The translations under genes and the position numbers were made by a program. Shown one piece after another: positions 1 to 8,570 of a DNA stretch of 18,186 nucleotides (position 1 is the stretch's first letter; every line of letters begins with the position of its first letter). The notes beneath the pieces were generated by a model. It searched no databases. It worked only from the letters and a program-made list of their open reading frames with translations, and was not told the DNA's origin. The stretch lies in NCBI GenBank assembly GCA_021372515.1, contig JAJFUG010000121.1:1-18186 (forward strand). Direction: 5' to 3'. The stretch is from a bacterium. GTDB taxonomy: Bacteria; Gemmatimonadota; Glassbacteria; GWA2-58-10.

Positions 1-1563
1 GCGGGCCAGCACCGGGATCAGGGGCAGCTCGACCTTGCGGTACAGGTCGGGCAGCAGCCCGCCCTGGTCGTTCAGGCGTCGCTCCAGCTCCAGCGCGGCG
101 GCCAGGGCCATGTCGGCGTCCTCGGCCGAGTAGGCGCAGGCTGCATCCACGGGCACCCGGTCGAACAGCACCTGCTCCTTGCCGCGGCCGGTCACCTCCT
201 CGTAGCTGATCATTTTGTGATTGAACAGCCACAGCGCCAGCGAGTCGAGGCCGTGCGAACGTCGGCCAGGATCCAGCAGGTAGCTGGCCAGCATCGGGTC
301 GCCCACGATGGCGCGCACCGCGATCCCGTAGCGCGAGAACACCAGCAGGTCGTACTTGATGTTCTGGCCGATGCAGCCAACACTCTCGCTCTCCAGAAGG
401 GGTTTCAGCCGCGCCAGAACGGAGCCGCGGTCAAGGTTGGGGCCCTCGGCGTGGGCCACGGGGATATAATAGGCCACGCCCAGCTCCCAGGCCAGGGAGA
501 CTCCCACCAGATCGGCGCAGAGCGGGTCGAGGCTCGTGGTCTCGGTGTCCACGGCGAACACGCCCTTGGCCCGGATCGCCGTGATCAGGTCGTCCAGCGC
601 ATCGAGCGAAACCACCAGACGGTAGTCGTGCGCCGGGGCTGCGGCGGCTGACTCCGCGGGGGCGGCCTGTGGCCCGGCCTGGGCGTTGAACCCCAGGCCG
701 AAGCGCTCGCGCAGCTTGAATATCTCGTGACGGCGGAACAGCTCATCCAGCACCGCGGCATCCGGCTCCTGCCGCTGCAGGGACTCAATCGTCACCGGCA
801 GCACCAGGTCGGTGCGGATCGTGACCAGCTCGCGGGAAAGAAGGGCCTGGTCGCGGCCCTCTGTCAGCTTGTTGCGCACGCCCTCGGGCTTCACCTGGTC
901 CAGGCGTTCGTAAAGGCTGTCCAGCGAGCCGAACTCCTGCAGGAGCTTTACCGCGGTCACCTTGCCGATCCCGCGCACCCCGGGCACGTTGTCCGAGCTG
1001 TCGCCCATCAGGGCGAGCAGGTCCACGGTCTGACCGGCAGTCACCCCCAGACGCTCGTGGGCGTTGGAGGTGTCGACCCACTCGGCATCCTCGCCCTGGC
1101 CGTGTGGGTTGTAGAGTTTCACCCCCGGGCCGATGAGCTGGTAGAAATCCTTATCCCCCGAGACTATCACCGCCTCCATCCCGGCCGCGGCGATCCGGCG
1201 GGCCAGTGTGCCGATCACGTCATCCGCCTCGAACCCCTCCAGCTCGCAGATCGGGATACGCAGGCCGCGCTCGATCAGCTCGCGCGCAGGCGCAATCTGG
1301 CTGCGCATGTCCTCGGGCATTTTTTCGCGCGTGGCCTTATATTGGCTGTACATCTGGTGGCGGAAAGTAGGCTTGCCGCTGTCGAACACGAAAGCCAGGT
1401 ATTCGGGCGCGCATTTTTCGAGCAGGCGTCCAAGCTGGAGCAGAAGGCCGAACAGAGCGCTGGTGTCCTCGCCGCGCGAGTTGCGCAGCGGGTTGCGGAT
1501 GAAGGCGAAATGCGCCCGGTACAGCATGGCGTAGGCGTCGAGAAGAAAAACTTGTTTGGACAA
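1..1563 (-). CDS. polA: DNA polymerase I, N-terminal part (5'-3' and 3'-5' exonuclease domains), cut by window edge
   Basis: DNA polymerase I removes RNA primers and fills gaps in replication and repair. The 521 visible codons cover the 5' nuclease domain (about residues 1-290) and the proofreading domain (about 315-521); the polymerase domain lies beyond position 1. Seen in the 5' nuclease: Asp9 near the start, ELEGFEADD, SGDKDF and GDSSDNVPGVRGIGK, which are the metal-binding acidic residues and the helix-hairpin-helix region. Seen in the exonuclease: VDTET with Asp339 and Glu341, GQNIKYD and YSAEDAD, matching the four carboxylates of the E. coli enzyme (D355, E357, D424, D501). Proofreading is therefore probably active, unlike in several lineages where this domain has degenerated. 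The start is TTG at 1563-1561, chosen because AGGAG lies 8 nt upstream and the homologous N-terminus begins just after it. The gene diverges from the tonB-like operon. Family assignment is secure. Confidence 0.96.
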   Translation of the reverse strand, partial: MSKQVFLLDAYAMLYRAHFAFIRNPLRNSRGEDTSALFGLLLQLGRLLEKCAPEYLAFVFDSGKPTFRHQMYSQYKATREKMPEDMRSQIAPARELIERGLRIPICELEGFEADDVIGTLARRIAAAGMEAVIVSGDKDFYQLIGPGVKLYNPHGQGEDAEWVDTSNAHERLGVTAGQTVDLLALMGDSSDNVPGVRGIGKVTAVKLLQEFGSLDSLYERLDQVKPEGVRNKLTEGRDQALLSRELVTIRTDLVLPVTIESLQRQEPDAAVLDELFRRHEIFKLRERFGLGFNAQAGPQAAPAESAAAAPAHDYRLVVSLDALDDLITAIRAKGVFAVDTETTSLDPLCADLVGVSLAWELGVAYYIPVAHAEGPNLDRGSVLARLKPLLESESVGCIGQNIKYDLLVFSRYGIAVRAIVGDPMLASYLLDPGRRSHGLDSLALWLFNHKMISYEEVTGRGKEQVLFDRVPVDAACAYSAEDADMALAAALELERRLNDQGGLLPDLYRKVELPLIPVLAR

Positions 1564-1925
1564 AGTTGTAACTCCTGTGGAACGTTTGGTGTCTATTCGT
1601 GGTATTTGAATGATGCCGGGTGCCGGGGGCGCAAGTCAAGTGTTTTCTGGTTCCGGTCCGGGGAGGCTGGGGTTGACGGCGGGAAAAACTTTCCAGGCAA
1701 GGGCTTGCCTTTCTCCACGTTCCTTGACTTGCCGCTGATGCAATAGTAAGTTTTTTCCTCATACAAGTTTGGCGCGAGCGGGTCGCGCGCCGCAAGACGG
1801 GTCTCTCCTCCGGCCGGGAGTCCCCTTGTCCCGCATTCCGGTGTGCAGACCCACCGGAGCAGAACAGGAAGTTGCTCGGCAGTGTAAAATTATCAGGAAT
1901 TATCCAGTAATCAGCGGTCGGAGCG
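1564..1925. other. Divergent intergenic region between polA and the tonB-like operon
   Basis: This 362-bp stretch holds no gene I can support. It must carry promoters for both directions. A weak plus-strand candidate is TTGACT at 1724-1729 with TAAGTT 17 nt later, which is a poor -10. Three inverted repeats are visible: AGGCAAG/CTTGCCT (1695-1701 and 1704-1710), GGCGCG/CGCGCC (1771-1776 and 1786-1791) and TCCGGTG/CACCGGA (1837-1843 and 1852-1858, 8-nt loop). The last would form a hairpin in a tonB leader RNA if transcription starts upstream of it. The 40 bases before the tonB-like ATG are AT-rich. Function of the repeats is not known. Confidence 0.5.
1572..1576 (-). promoter_or_regulatory. 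Ribosome binding site deciding the TTG start of polA
   Basis: AGGAG on the minus strand, 8 nt before the TTG codon at 1563-1561. The next in-frame ATG is 12 codons further in and would remove the conserved first beta strand with Asp9, so the TTG start is preferred. Confidence 0.75.
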
Positions 1926-2918
1926 ATGAGCACATACAGTTTCGGACATCCCAGGGGATCGGCGGTCTCGGATGAGATTAGCCTGACCAAGACCCTTATC
2001 CTCTCGATACTGCTGCACCTTCTGCTGCTGCTCACCCTCGGCCACGCGATCAAGGCGCTGGACGAGGCGATGGCCGAACAGGCCAAAGCCGAGGAGGAGC
2101 AGCAGCGGGATGTCACGTTTGTGTTCGTGGACACCCCCGAGGAAGCCAAGGAAAGCCCGGTCAAGCAGGTCTCGCCCTATTTCTCGGACAAGAACCTGGC
2201 CGCAGCCAACCAGTCCGCCCCGGACAAGCTGGCCCTCGGGCAGCCATATCAGGAGGGCCAGACCGAAGTCCCCAACATGTCCAACCCGCAGACCCAGCCT
2301 CCAGGTCAACCGCAACCGCAACAGCAGGCGCCACAGCAGCAGCAACCACCGCAACCGCAGCCGCCCCAGCCGGAGCAGCAGCACACTCGGCAGGACAACC
2401 AGCCCCAGCCGGTGGAGGGTGGCGACTCGAAGCAGTACGACGCCATGCGCGAGCTGGAGGCGTTGAGCAAACTCACGCCCCCCAGGAAAGAGCAGCAGTT
2501 CCTGCCGCCCAGCTCGCCCTCCGGGCCCAGCGGCGGCCCCTCCGAGCCCGAGGCGCCCCGTTACGACAACCGCGAAAGCCGGGCGCAGTACGGGGCCGGG
2601 TTCTCCTTGAGCACCTACAACTGGAACTGGGCGCCCTACCTGAAAGAGCTGAAAAAGAAGATCGAGAGCAATATCTACCCACCCCCGGCGTTCTACATGG
2701 GTCTGGCCCGCGGGCGAACTTTCCTGCGCTTCAAGATCATGCCCGACGGTACGATCAAGGATTTCGAGCTGATCGGCTACTCGGGCCACGAGTCGCTCAA
2801 GAACACGAGTGTCAAAGCCATTGAATCATCCCTGCCGTTCCTGCCGTTGCCCAGCGATTTCCCTGAGGAATACCTGGAGCTGCGGGTCGGCTTTTATTAC
2901 AATGAAAACATTCACTGA
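1926..2918 (+). CDS. TonB/TolA-family energy transducer
   Basis: This is an inner-membrane-anchored periplasmic protein that carries proton-motive-force energy from an ExbB/ExbD-type motor to the outer membrane. Of 330 residues, about 1-21 are cytoplasmic and 22-42 form a single hydrophobic anchor. The anchor contains Ser27-x3-His31, the SxxxH pattern needed by E. coli TonB to couple to its motor. A low-complexity Pro/Gln linker spans residues 121-162. A TonB C-terminal fold follows at about 235-330, with IYPPPAFYMGLARG, then FLRFKIMPDGTI, IGYSGHESL and LPFLPLPSDFP. The gene is first of three, followed by exbB/tolQ and exbD/tolR. The ATG at 1926 has only GGAG two bases upstream, which is closer than ideal, but no better start exists before the anchor. 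It could be TonB or TolA; without tolB, pal or a receptor gene nearby I cannot decide, so no symbol is given. Confidence 0.88.
   Translation: MSTYSFGHPRGSAVSDEISLTKTLILSILLHLLLLLTLGHAIKALDEAMAEQAKAEEEQQRDVTFVFVDTPEEAKESPVKQVSPYFSDKNLAAANQSAPDKLALGQPYQEGQTEVPNMSNPQTQPPGQPQPQQQAPQQQQPPQPQPPQPEQQHTRQDNQPQPVEGGDSKQYDAMRELEALSKLTPPRKEQQFLPPSSPSGPSGGPSEPEAPRYDNRESRAQYGAGFSLSTYNWNWAPYLKELKKKIESNIYPPPAFYMGLARGRTFLRFKIMPDGTIKDFELIGYSGHESLKNTSVKAIESSLPFLPLPSDFPEEYLELRVGFYYNENIH
2286..2411 (+). repeat. Low-complexity CAG/CCG-rich tract encoding the Pro/Gln linker
   Basis: The tract is an imperfect mix of CAG, CAA, CCG and CCA codons giving runs such as QPQPQQQAPQQQQPPQPQ, residues 121-162 of the TonB-like protein. 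Such linkers span the periplasm. The imperfect trinucleotide repetition makes length variation by slippage plausible, with whole-codon changes keeping frame. Confidence 0.7.
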
Positions 2919-2964
2919 CCACACCGTTTGATTCCTCGGGACGGAAGCAGAATCGGGAGACAAG

Positions 2965-3615
2965 ATGCTGGAACTGTTCAAGCAGGGCGGCATACTGATG
3001 TACCCGCTGGCGGTCTGTTCGATAGTGGCGCTGGCGATAATCCTGGAACGGACTTTCAATCTTCGGCGGACGAAGATAATCCGGCCCGAGATCATCAACG
3101 TGATCGAGAACATCAAGGGCCCCGAGGACCTGGGCCTGGCCTACTCGATCTGTGAGAAGAACCCCGGGCCGTTCTCGCAGCTCGTGCTCACCGCTCTGGA
3201 GATGAAAGACCTGCCCAAGGAGGAGATCAAGGAGGGCATCGCCGACAGCGGCCGCCAGCAAATGCACAAGCTGGAGCGCGGCCTGACGGTGCTCGAGACC
3301 ATCGCCGCCATCGCCCCCCTGCTGGGTATCCTGGGCACGGTGCTGGGCATGATCCAGCTCTTCCGGAATATCGCCCAGTTCGGCATCGGACAGGCCACGG
3401 CCCTGGCCAGCGGTATCCAGGTGGCGCTGATCACCACCGCGGCGGGGCTTATGATCGCCATCCCGGCCATCGTGGGCTACAACTACTATTCCAACCGGGT
3501 GGACAGCTACGTGCTGGAGCTTGAATACTGGGCCAGCGCGCTGATGAACAAGCTCCTCAGCTTCCGTCAGCACAAGCCCCACAGCGCCGCCACCCTCAAA
3601 CAGGCGGCCGAATAA
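2965..3615 (+). CDS. MotA/TolQ/ExbB-family proton channel protein
   Basis: This is the multispanning subunit of the proton-driven motor that powers a TonB or TolA partner at the inner membrane. The 216 residues contain three hydrophobic segments: about 11-28, 112-133 and 153-175. A large cytoplasmic loop between the first two fits the ExbB/TolQ topology. The second segment has the signature APLLGILGTVLGMIQLF, and the third carries Thr157 and Thr158, in the place where ExbB has pore-lining threonines. The length is close to TolQ (about 230) and a little shorter than E. coli ExbB (244). GGGAG at 2955-2959 precedes the ATG by 5 nt. It lies 46 bp after the TonB-like gene, and its TAA overlaps the next ATG by one base (TAATG), implying translational coupling with the exbD/tolR gene. 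ExbB versus TolQ cannot be settled from sequence alone. Confidence 0.92.
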   Translation: MLELFKQGGILMYPLAVCSIVALAIILERTFNLRRTKIIRPEIINVIENIKGPEDLGLAYSICEKNPGPFSQLVLTALEMKDLPKEEIKEGIADSGRQQMHKLERGLTVLETIAAIAPLLGILGTVLGMIQLFRNIAQFGIGQATALASGIQVALITTAAGLMIAIPAIVGYNYYSNRVDSYVLELEYWASALMNKLLSFRQHKPHSAATLKQAAE

Positions 3616-4034
3616 TGCGTTTCACCGAGAAAAAACGCCGCAAGGCCGGTGTGAACAGCGTGCCACTGATGGACCTGGTGTTCCTGCTGCTCATTTTCTT
3701 CGCCGTGACCGCTTCTTTCATGGACCAGCCGGCGATCAAGCTCGATCTGCCCGAGGCCAGCGCCGAGCCGCTCAAGCAGCTTCCCAAGGACATCATGACA
3801 GTCTATGTGAGCGCCGAGGGCGACCTGTATTTCGGCGACCGGCTGATCAAGCTGGAGGACCTGCCCGCTCTGCTCAAGGCCGGCCTGGCCGAGGGCCATC
3901 CCTCGCGGCTGACCATCAAGGCCGACCGCGAGGTGATCCACGGCAAGGTGATCGAGGTGATGGACACGGCGAGGCAGAGTGGGATCGAGGTGGTCACTGT
4001 GGGCACGCAGAAAAAAGCGGCCGCGGGTAAGTGA
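3615..4034 (+). CDS. ExbD/TolR-family biopolymer transport protein
   Basis: This is the partner of the ExbB/TolQ channel, a bitopic inner-membrane protein with a periplasmic domain. Of its 139 residues, about 1-17 are a basic cytoplasmic tail, and 18-36 form the membrane segment SVPLMDLVFLLLIFFAV with Asp20. That Asp corresponds to the proton-carrying Asp25 of E. coli ExbD. It is followed by a periplasmic alpha/beta domain ending near the stop at 4034, with motifs VYVSAEGDLYFGDRLI, LTIKADREVIHGKVIEVMD and GIEVVTVGTQ typical of the family. The ATG overlaps the preceding stop by one base, so the two motor subunits are probably made in fixed proportion. A palindromic terminator follows at 4075. 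ExbD versus TolR is undecided. Confidence 0.92.
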   Translation: MRFTEKKRRKAGVNSVPLMDLVFLLLIFFAVTASFMDQPAIKLDLPEASAEPLKQLPKDIMTVYVSAEGDLYFGDRLIKLEDLPALLKAGLAEGHPSRLTIKADREVIHGKVIEVMDTARQSGIEVVTVGTQKKAAAGK

Positions 4035-4074
4035 GGCGGGGCTTGGACCGGAAATCATCCGTTTGGTAAAACGC

Positions 4075-4099
4075 AGGGGAGGGTTTAAAACCCTCCCCT
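4075..4099 (+). terminator. Palindromic terminator after the tonB-like/exbB/exbD operon
   Basis: Perfect 12-bp arms AGGGGAGGGTTT (4075-4086) and AAACCCTCCCCT (4088-4099) separated by one base; in RNA the central T/A bases would open to form the loop. The plus-strand tail is ATATCATTCTTT, moderately T-rich. It lies between converging genes and may also stop transcription from the DinB-like gene on the minus strand. Confidence 0.75.
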
Positions 4100-4208
4100 A
4101 TATCATTCTTTCGCATTTCAGTCGCAGAATCGTCCGTTCAAATCGAGGAGGACGACCCGGATGGGTCTGTCCCCCTTTCCTGTTTTCCTGCATCTCGCCC
4201 CTAAGCCC

Positions 4209-4679
4209 TCACTCCAGGCCTACACGCGCAAAGGAAAGGTAGTTGGGCAACGGCGCGTTCAGGCCATGCTTTCTCATCTCCAGGGTGATCTGCCCCCGGT
4301 GGTGGGCGGAACTCACGATAAGCTGCACCAGAATGTCGCGCACCACCACGCTGGCGGTCAGGCCGTTGAGCGAGCGGTAGTTCACGCTCTGGCCCAGGCG
4401 CTCCGGCGCCAGGCTCTCCAGGAACCCCTCCCAGGCCCCGGCGGCGCGGTCTTGCAGGTCGCGGCAGCCGGCGCGGTCCACGCTGGGCCACCATTTCTCG
4501 CGCACCTCGCTGTCCCCGGCCAGGCGCGCCAGCCAGATGAGCTGGCTTTCCAATATGTGACCGAACAGCTTGAATGTGTGCTGCTCACCCTCCGGCAGGC
4601 CGTTCATCGCCTCCAGGAGCTGCTCGCTGCACTGGGTCTCGAAGCGGATGAGGCGGGTGAACAGACGGGTCTCATCCAT
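4209..4679 (-). CDS. DinB/YfiT-like putative metalloenzyme
   Basis: A 156-residue protein of the DinB-like four-helix-bundle superfamily, whose members bind a divalent metal with three histidines; some are thiol-dependent transferases, most are uncharacterised. Seen here: His41 in FGHILESQLIWLARL (first helix-pair motif) and the typical C-terminal motif AHHRGQITLEMRKHG with His126 and His127, supplying the expected metal ligands. Length matches the family (150-170). The ATG at 4679 is preferred over an upstream in-frame ATG at 4721 because GAGGGGGG lies just before it and the conserved N-terminal helix starts there. Despite the name, this is not the DNA polymerase IV also called DinB. It converges with the exbD gene and stands alone as a transcription unit. 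Substrate unknown. Confidence 0.85.
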   Translation of the reverse strand: MDETRLFTRLIRFETQCSEQLLEAMNGLPEGEQHTFKLFGHILESQLIWLARLAGDSEVREKWWPSVDRAGCRDLQDRAAGAWEGFLESLAPERLGQSVNYRSLNGLTASVVVRDILVQLIVSSAHHRGQITLEMRKHGLNAPLPNYLSFARVGLE

Positions 4680-4818
4680 AGGCCCCCCTCGGCTTCGCGC
4701 TGACAAATCGGCATTTCTCACCCCCTGATGTCTGGACTTGGCTCCCCGTTGATCGAGGTTGCCCCCTGCGTTCGCTACAATCCTTCCCTAAGCCTGCATT
4801 CACAGGGCCGGGACAAGT

Positions 4819-4860
4819 AAAAAGGCCGGGGACGCCTTATACGCTGGAATCCCCGGCCTT
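4819..4860 (-). terminator. Intrinsic terminator downstream of the PFOR gene
   Basis: On the minus strand, perfect 11-bp arms AAGGCCGGGGA and TCCCCGGCCTT (4850-4860 and 4822-4832) enclose a 17-nt loop and are followed by five T. It lies 56 bp after the PFOR stop codon. This is a textbook rho-independent terminator that separates PFOR from the DinB-like gene. Confidence 0.88.
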
Positions 4861-4915
4861 GCGTTCACCCGTTCAGGGTGTCAAGCCGCCGTAAAACTTG
4901 AGCGATGGAAGTGGC

Positions 4916-7900
4916 TCATTCGGCAGCTTTGGCCTCCCCGGCGGCCGGCTCGGACCAGTCCAGCCCGGCGAGCTGCTTGTAGTGACGGTAACGGCCCTTG
5001 GCCAGCTTGTCGGCCAGGGCCAGCAGGCTCGCCGCCCGCGCGGGCTGCTCGGTCAGCAGCGAGCGGTAGCGGTTCTCGTTCTTGGCGTACTCCTCCACGC
5101 TGATCGTCGGCTCCTTGCTGTCGATCTGCAGGGGGTTCTTGCCCTGGGCCGCCAGACGCGGGTCGTAGCGGTAGAGGATCCAGTGGCCGCTGGCCACTGC
5201 GTTCTTCGACTCGTCCATACCCTTCGACATCGTGATGCCGTGGGCGATGCAGTGCGAGTAGGCGACGATGATCGACGGACCGTCATAGCTCTCGGCCTCC
5301 ATGAAGGCCTTGACTGTCTGGGCCATGTTGGCGCCGAACGCGATGGCGGCCACGTAGACATTGCCGTAGCTCATGGCCATCATGCCCAGGTCTTTCTTGC
5401 CCAGGGGCTTGCCCGCGGCGGCGAACTTGGCCACCGCTCCGATGGGTGTAGACTTGGACATCTGGCCGCCGGTGTTCGAATAGACCTCGGTGTCCAGGAC
5501 CAGGACGTTGATGTTGCGGCCGGAGGCGATCACGTGATCCAGGCCGCCGTAGCCGATGTCATACGCCCAGCCGTCGCCGCCCAGGGCCCAGACCGATTTC
5601 TTTACCAGGTAGTCGGCCACGGGCAACAGGCGCTTGGCCTCGGTCGAGGCGTTGCCGGCCAGGGCCTTCTTCAACGCTGCCACACGCTCACGCTGCTCCT
5701 CGACGCCTTTCTGCTCGCTCTGGTCGGCGTTCAGGATGCTCTCGGCCAGCGCCTTGTCGAAGCCCTGGTCGCTCAGCTTGGCCAGCAGCTCACGGGCGAA
5801 CTCGGCCTGCTTGTCGGCGGTCAGGCGCATGCCGAAAGCGAACTCGGCGTTGTCCTCGAACAGCGAGTTGGACCAGGCCGGACCGCGCCCATCCGCCCGC
5901 TTGGTGTACGGGGTGGTGGGCAGGTTGCCGCCGTAGATCGAAGAGCAGCCGGTGGCGTTGCCAACCAGCAGACGGTCACCGAAGAGCTGGGTGAGCAGCT
6001 TCACGTACGGGGTCTCGCCGCAACCGGCGCAGGCGCCCGAAAATTCGAACAGCGGCTGCGAGAACTGGCTGCCCTTGACTGAGCCGAGGCTGTAGAGCGC
6101 CGGGTCGGTGTTGGGCAGGCCGAGGAAGAACTCCCAATTCTTGACTTCCTGCTCGCGCAACGGGACCTGCGGCTCCATGTTGATTGCGCGGCGGCCGGTC
6201 TGCTCTCCGGCGGCGTTCTTCTCGCGGCCCGGGCAGGCCTCCACGCACAGGCCGCAGCCGGTGCAGTCCTCGGGGGCCACCTGCACGGTGAACTTCATAC
6301 CGGCGAAATTCTTGGTCTTGGCCTCGGCGCTCTTGAAAGCGGCAGGGGCCTTATCGAGCTGCTTGGGATCGTAGGCCTTGATCCGGATGCTGGCATGCGG
6401 GCAGACGAACGAGCACTGGCCGCACTGGATACAGACCTCGGGCGCCCAGACCGGGATGTCCACGGCGATGTTGCGTTTCTCGAACTGCGTGGTGCCGGTC
6501 ATGAACGTCCCGTCATCCGGCATGGCGCTCACCGGGAGCTGCTCGCCCTTGCCCTCGATGATCCGCGCGGTCACGTTCTGCACGAACTCCGGGGCGCTGG
6601 CCGGCACGGCCGGGTGCATGTGGATCGAACTGTTGGGCTTGGCCGGAATTTTCACCTCGAACAGGTTGTTCAGGCCGGCATCCACCGCGGCGTTGTTCAT
6701 GTTGACCACGCGCTCGCCCTTTTTGCCATAGCTCTTCAGGATGTACTTCTTGATCTGCTCGACCGCTTTTTCCACCGGCAGGATCTTGCTGATGCCGAAG
6801 AAAGCAACCTGCATGATCGTGTTGATGCGGCCGCCCAGGCCCAGCTCGGTGGCCAGCCTGATCCCGTCGATCACGTAGAACTTGATCTGCTTGTCGATGA
6901 TCTGCTTCTGCACCTCGAACGGTATCTTGTCCCAGACTTCATCCTTGTCGTACGCGCTGTTGAGCAGGAAATAGCCGCCCTGGATGACGTTGGAAAGCAT
7001 GTCGTATTTTTCGAGGAACGAGAAGTTGTGGCAGGCCACGAAATTGGCCTTCTCCAGCAGGTAGGTGCTGCGAATGGGATCGGGGCCGAAACGCAGGTGG
7101 CTTACAGTCACCGCGCCGGCCTTTTTCGAATCGTATACGAAATAGCCCTGGGCGTAGTTATCGGTGTTGTTGCCGATAATCATGATCGAGTTCTTGTTGG
7201 CGCTCACCGTACCGTCCGAGCCCAATCCGTAGAACATGGCCCGGTAGACGCCCTGGTTGTCGACGCTGAAAGAGCGGTCGTAGTCCAGGCTGGAGCCGGC
7301 CACATCGTCCACGATTCCGATCGTGAAATGGTTCTTCGGCTTGGCCTGGGTCAGGTTGTCCAGCACGCCCTTGGCCATGGCGGCGTTGAACTCGGCCGAG
7401 CCGAGGCCGTAGCGGCCGCCCACGATCACCGGGTAATGCTGGAACTTGACCAGACCCTCGCTCATCATCTCGCCCACCGCGGTGCGGATATCACCGTAGA
7501 GCGGCTCGCCCTGGGAACCCGGCTCCTTGGTGCGGTCGAGCACGGCGATTTTCTTGACCGTGGCGGGAAGGGCGGCGGCCAGGCTTTTCATGCAGAACGG
7601 ACGGTAGAGGCGGACTTTGATCAGCCCGACCTTTTCGCCCTTGGCGGCCTGGTGCTCCACCACCTCGTGCATGGCCTCGGCGCCCGAGCCCATGATCACC
7701 ACGATATTCTCGGCCTGCGGGTGTCCGACATAGTCGAACAGCTTGTAGGCGCGGCCGGTGACCTTGGCGAATTTGTCCATCTCGCCCTGCATGATCGCCG
7801 GGGCGGCGGCGTAATACTTGTTGACCGTCTCGCGGCCCTGGAAGAACACGTCCGGGTTCTGCGAGCTGCCCTTGAGGGTCGGGCGGTCGGGAGAGAGGGA

Positions 7901-8518
7901 GCGGGCGCGGTGGGCGGCGATCAGATCGTCATCCATCACCTGGGCCATCTCGTCCTTGGACAGCTCGACTATTTTCTGCACCTCGTGCGAGGTCCGGAAC
8001 CCGTCGAAGAAATGCACATACGGGATGCGCGAGCGCAAGGCCGCAGCCTGGGCGATCAACGCGAAATCCTGGGCCTCCTGCACGTTGTTCGAGCAGAGCA
8101 GGCCGAAACCGGTGGAGCGGGTGGCCATAACATCGCTGTGGTCGCCGAAGATCGACAGCGCCTGGCAGGCCACGGCGCGGGCCGACACGTGGAAGACCGT
8201 CGGGGTCAGCTCACCCGCGATCTTGAACATGTTGGGGATCATCAGCAGAAGGCCCTGGCTGGCCGTGAACGTGGTGGTCAGGCTGCCGGTGCTCAGGGCG
8301 CCGTGGACCGCGCCGGAGGCGCCACCCTCGGACTGCATCTCGCTGACAGAGGGCACGGTGCCCCAGATGTTCTTCTCGCCGGCGGCGCTCTTGGCGTCGG
8401 CGATCTCACCCATCACCGAGCTGGGGGTGATCGGGTAGATGGCGATCACCTCGTTGGTGGCGTGGGCTACATTGGCCACCCCGGTGTTCCCGTCGATGGT
8501 TACCATTTTCTTGCTCAT
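4916..8518 (-). CDS. nifJ: Pyruvate:ferredoxin (flavodoxin) oxidoreductase, single-chain
   Basis: The enzyme catalyses pyruvate + CoA + oxidised ferredoxin to acetyl-CoA + CO2 + reduced ferredoxin in the cytoplasm. The 1200-residue length equals the homodimeric NifJ/PFOR type. Seen in order: N-terminal pyrimidine-binding domain with YPITPSSVMGE (28-38) and TTFTASQGLLLMIPNM; the CoA-related and gamma-like domains to about 650; a 2x[4Fe-4S] ferredoxin domain with Cys696/699/702/706 and Cys752/755/758/762; and a C-terminal thiamine-diphosphate domain with GDGWAYDIGYGGLDHV. The proximal-cluster ligands are Cys830, 833, 858 and 1090 (in AYSHCIAHGI). All three clusters are therefore intact. AGGAG lies 8 nt before the ATG. 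It is transcribed alone, with promoters near 8750-8810 and a terminator at 4860. In some organisms this enzyme feeds nitrogenase; no nif genes are visible here, so a general role in pyruvate oxidation or synthesis is more likely. Confidence 0.97.
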   Translation of the reverse strand: MSKKMVTIDGNTGVANVAHATNEVIAIYPITPSSVMGEIADAKSAAGEKNIWGTVPSVSEMQSEGGASGAVHGALSTGSLTTTFTASQGLLLMIPNMFKIAGELTPTVFHVSARAVACQALSIFGDHSDVMATRSTGFGLLCSNNVQEAQDFALIAQAAALRSRIPYVHFFDGFRTSHEVQKIVELSKDEMAQVMDDDLIAAHRARSLSPDRPTLKGSSQNPDVFFQGRETVNKYYAAAPAIMQGEMDKFAKVTGRAYKLFDYVGHPQAENIVVIMGSGAEAMHEVVEHQAAKGEKVGLIKVRLYRPFCMKSLAAALPATVKKIAVLDRTKEPGSQGEPLYGDIRTAVGEMMSEGLVKFQHYPVIVGGRYGLGSAEFNAAMAKGVLDNLTQAKPKNHFTIGIVDDVAGSSLDYDRSFSVDNQGVYRAMFYGLGSDGTVSANKNSIMIIGNNTDNYAQGYFVYDSKKAGAVTVSHLRFGPDPIRSTYLLEKANFVACHNFSFLEKYDMLSNVIQGGYFLLNSAYDKDEVWDKIPFEVQKQIIDKQIKFYVIDGIRLATELGLGGRINTIMQVAFFGISKILPVEKAVEQIKKYILKSYGKKGERVVNMNNAAVDAGLNNLFEVKIPAKPNSSIHMHPAVPASAPEFVQNVTARIIEGKGEQLPVSAMPDDGTFMTGTTQFEKRNIAVDIPVWAPEVCIQCGQCSFVCPHASIRIKAYDPKQLDKAPAAFKSAEAKTKNFAGMKFTVQVAPEDCTGCGLCVEACPGREKNAAGEQTGRRAINMEPQVPLREQEVKNWEFFLGLPNTDPALYSLGSVKGSQFSQPLFEFSGACAGCGETPYVKLLTQLFGDRLLVGNATGCSSIYGGNLPTTPYTKRADGRGPAWSNSLFEDNAEFAFGMRLTADKQAEFARELLAKLSDQGFDKALAESILNADQSEQKGVEEQRERVAALKKALAGNASTEAKRLLPVADYLVKKSVWALGGDGWAYDIGYGGLDHVIASGRNINVLVLDTEVYSNTGGQMSKSTPIGAVAKFAAAGKPLGKKDLGMMAMSYGNVYVAAIAFGANMAQTVKAFMEAESYDGPSIIVAYSHCIAHGITMSKGMDESKNAVASGHWILYRYDPRLAAQGKNPLQIDSKEPTISVEEYAKNENRYRSLLTEQPARAASLLALADKLAKGRYRHYKQLAGLDWSEPAAGEAKAAE

Positions 8519-8520
8519 CT

Positions 8521-8570
8521 TGAATGCTCCTGTTCCCTTATTGGCATCAGATACCCAGCTTATGCATTCA
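8521..8570 (-). promoter_or_regulatory. Possible hairpin flanking the PFOR ribosome binding site
   Basis: In the minus-strand leader, TGAATGC (8570-8564) can pair with GCATTCA (8527-8521), 7 bp with a 36-nt loop. The 3' arm starts immediately after AGGAG (8531-8527, sharing its last base) and ends two bases before the ATG. Pairing would bury the start region. The arms are short, so this may be chance. Confidence 0.3.

Noticed and set aside
4161-4703. Plus-strand open frame of 180 codons with a good-looking GAGGAGG before its ATG
   Set aside because: It lies antisense to the DinB-like gene, whose metal motifs and length are convincing; the translated product has no family features.
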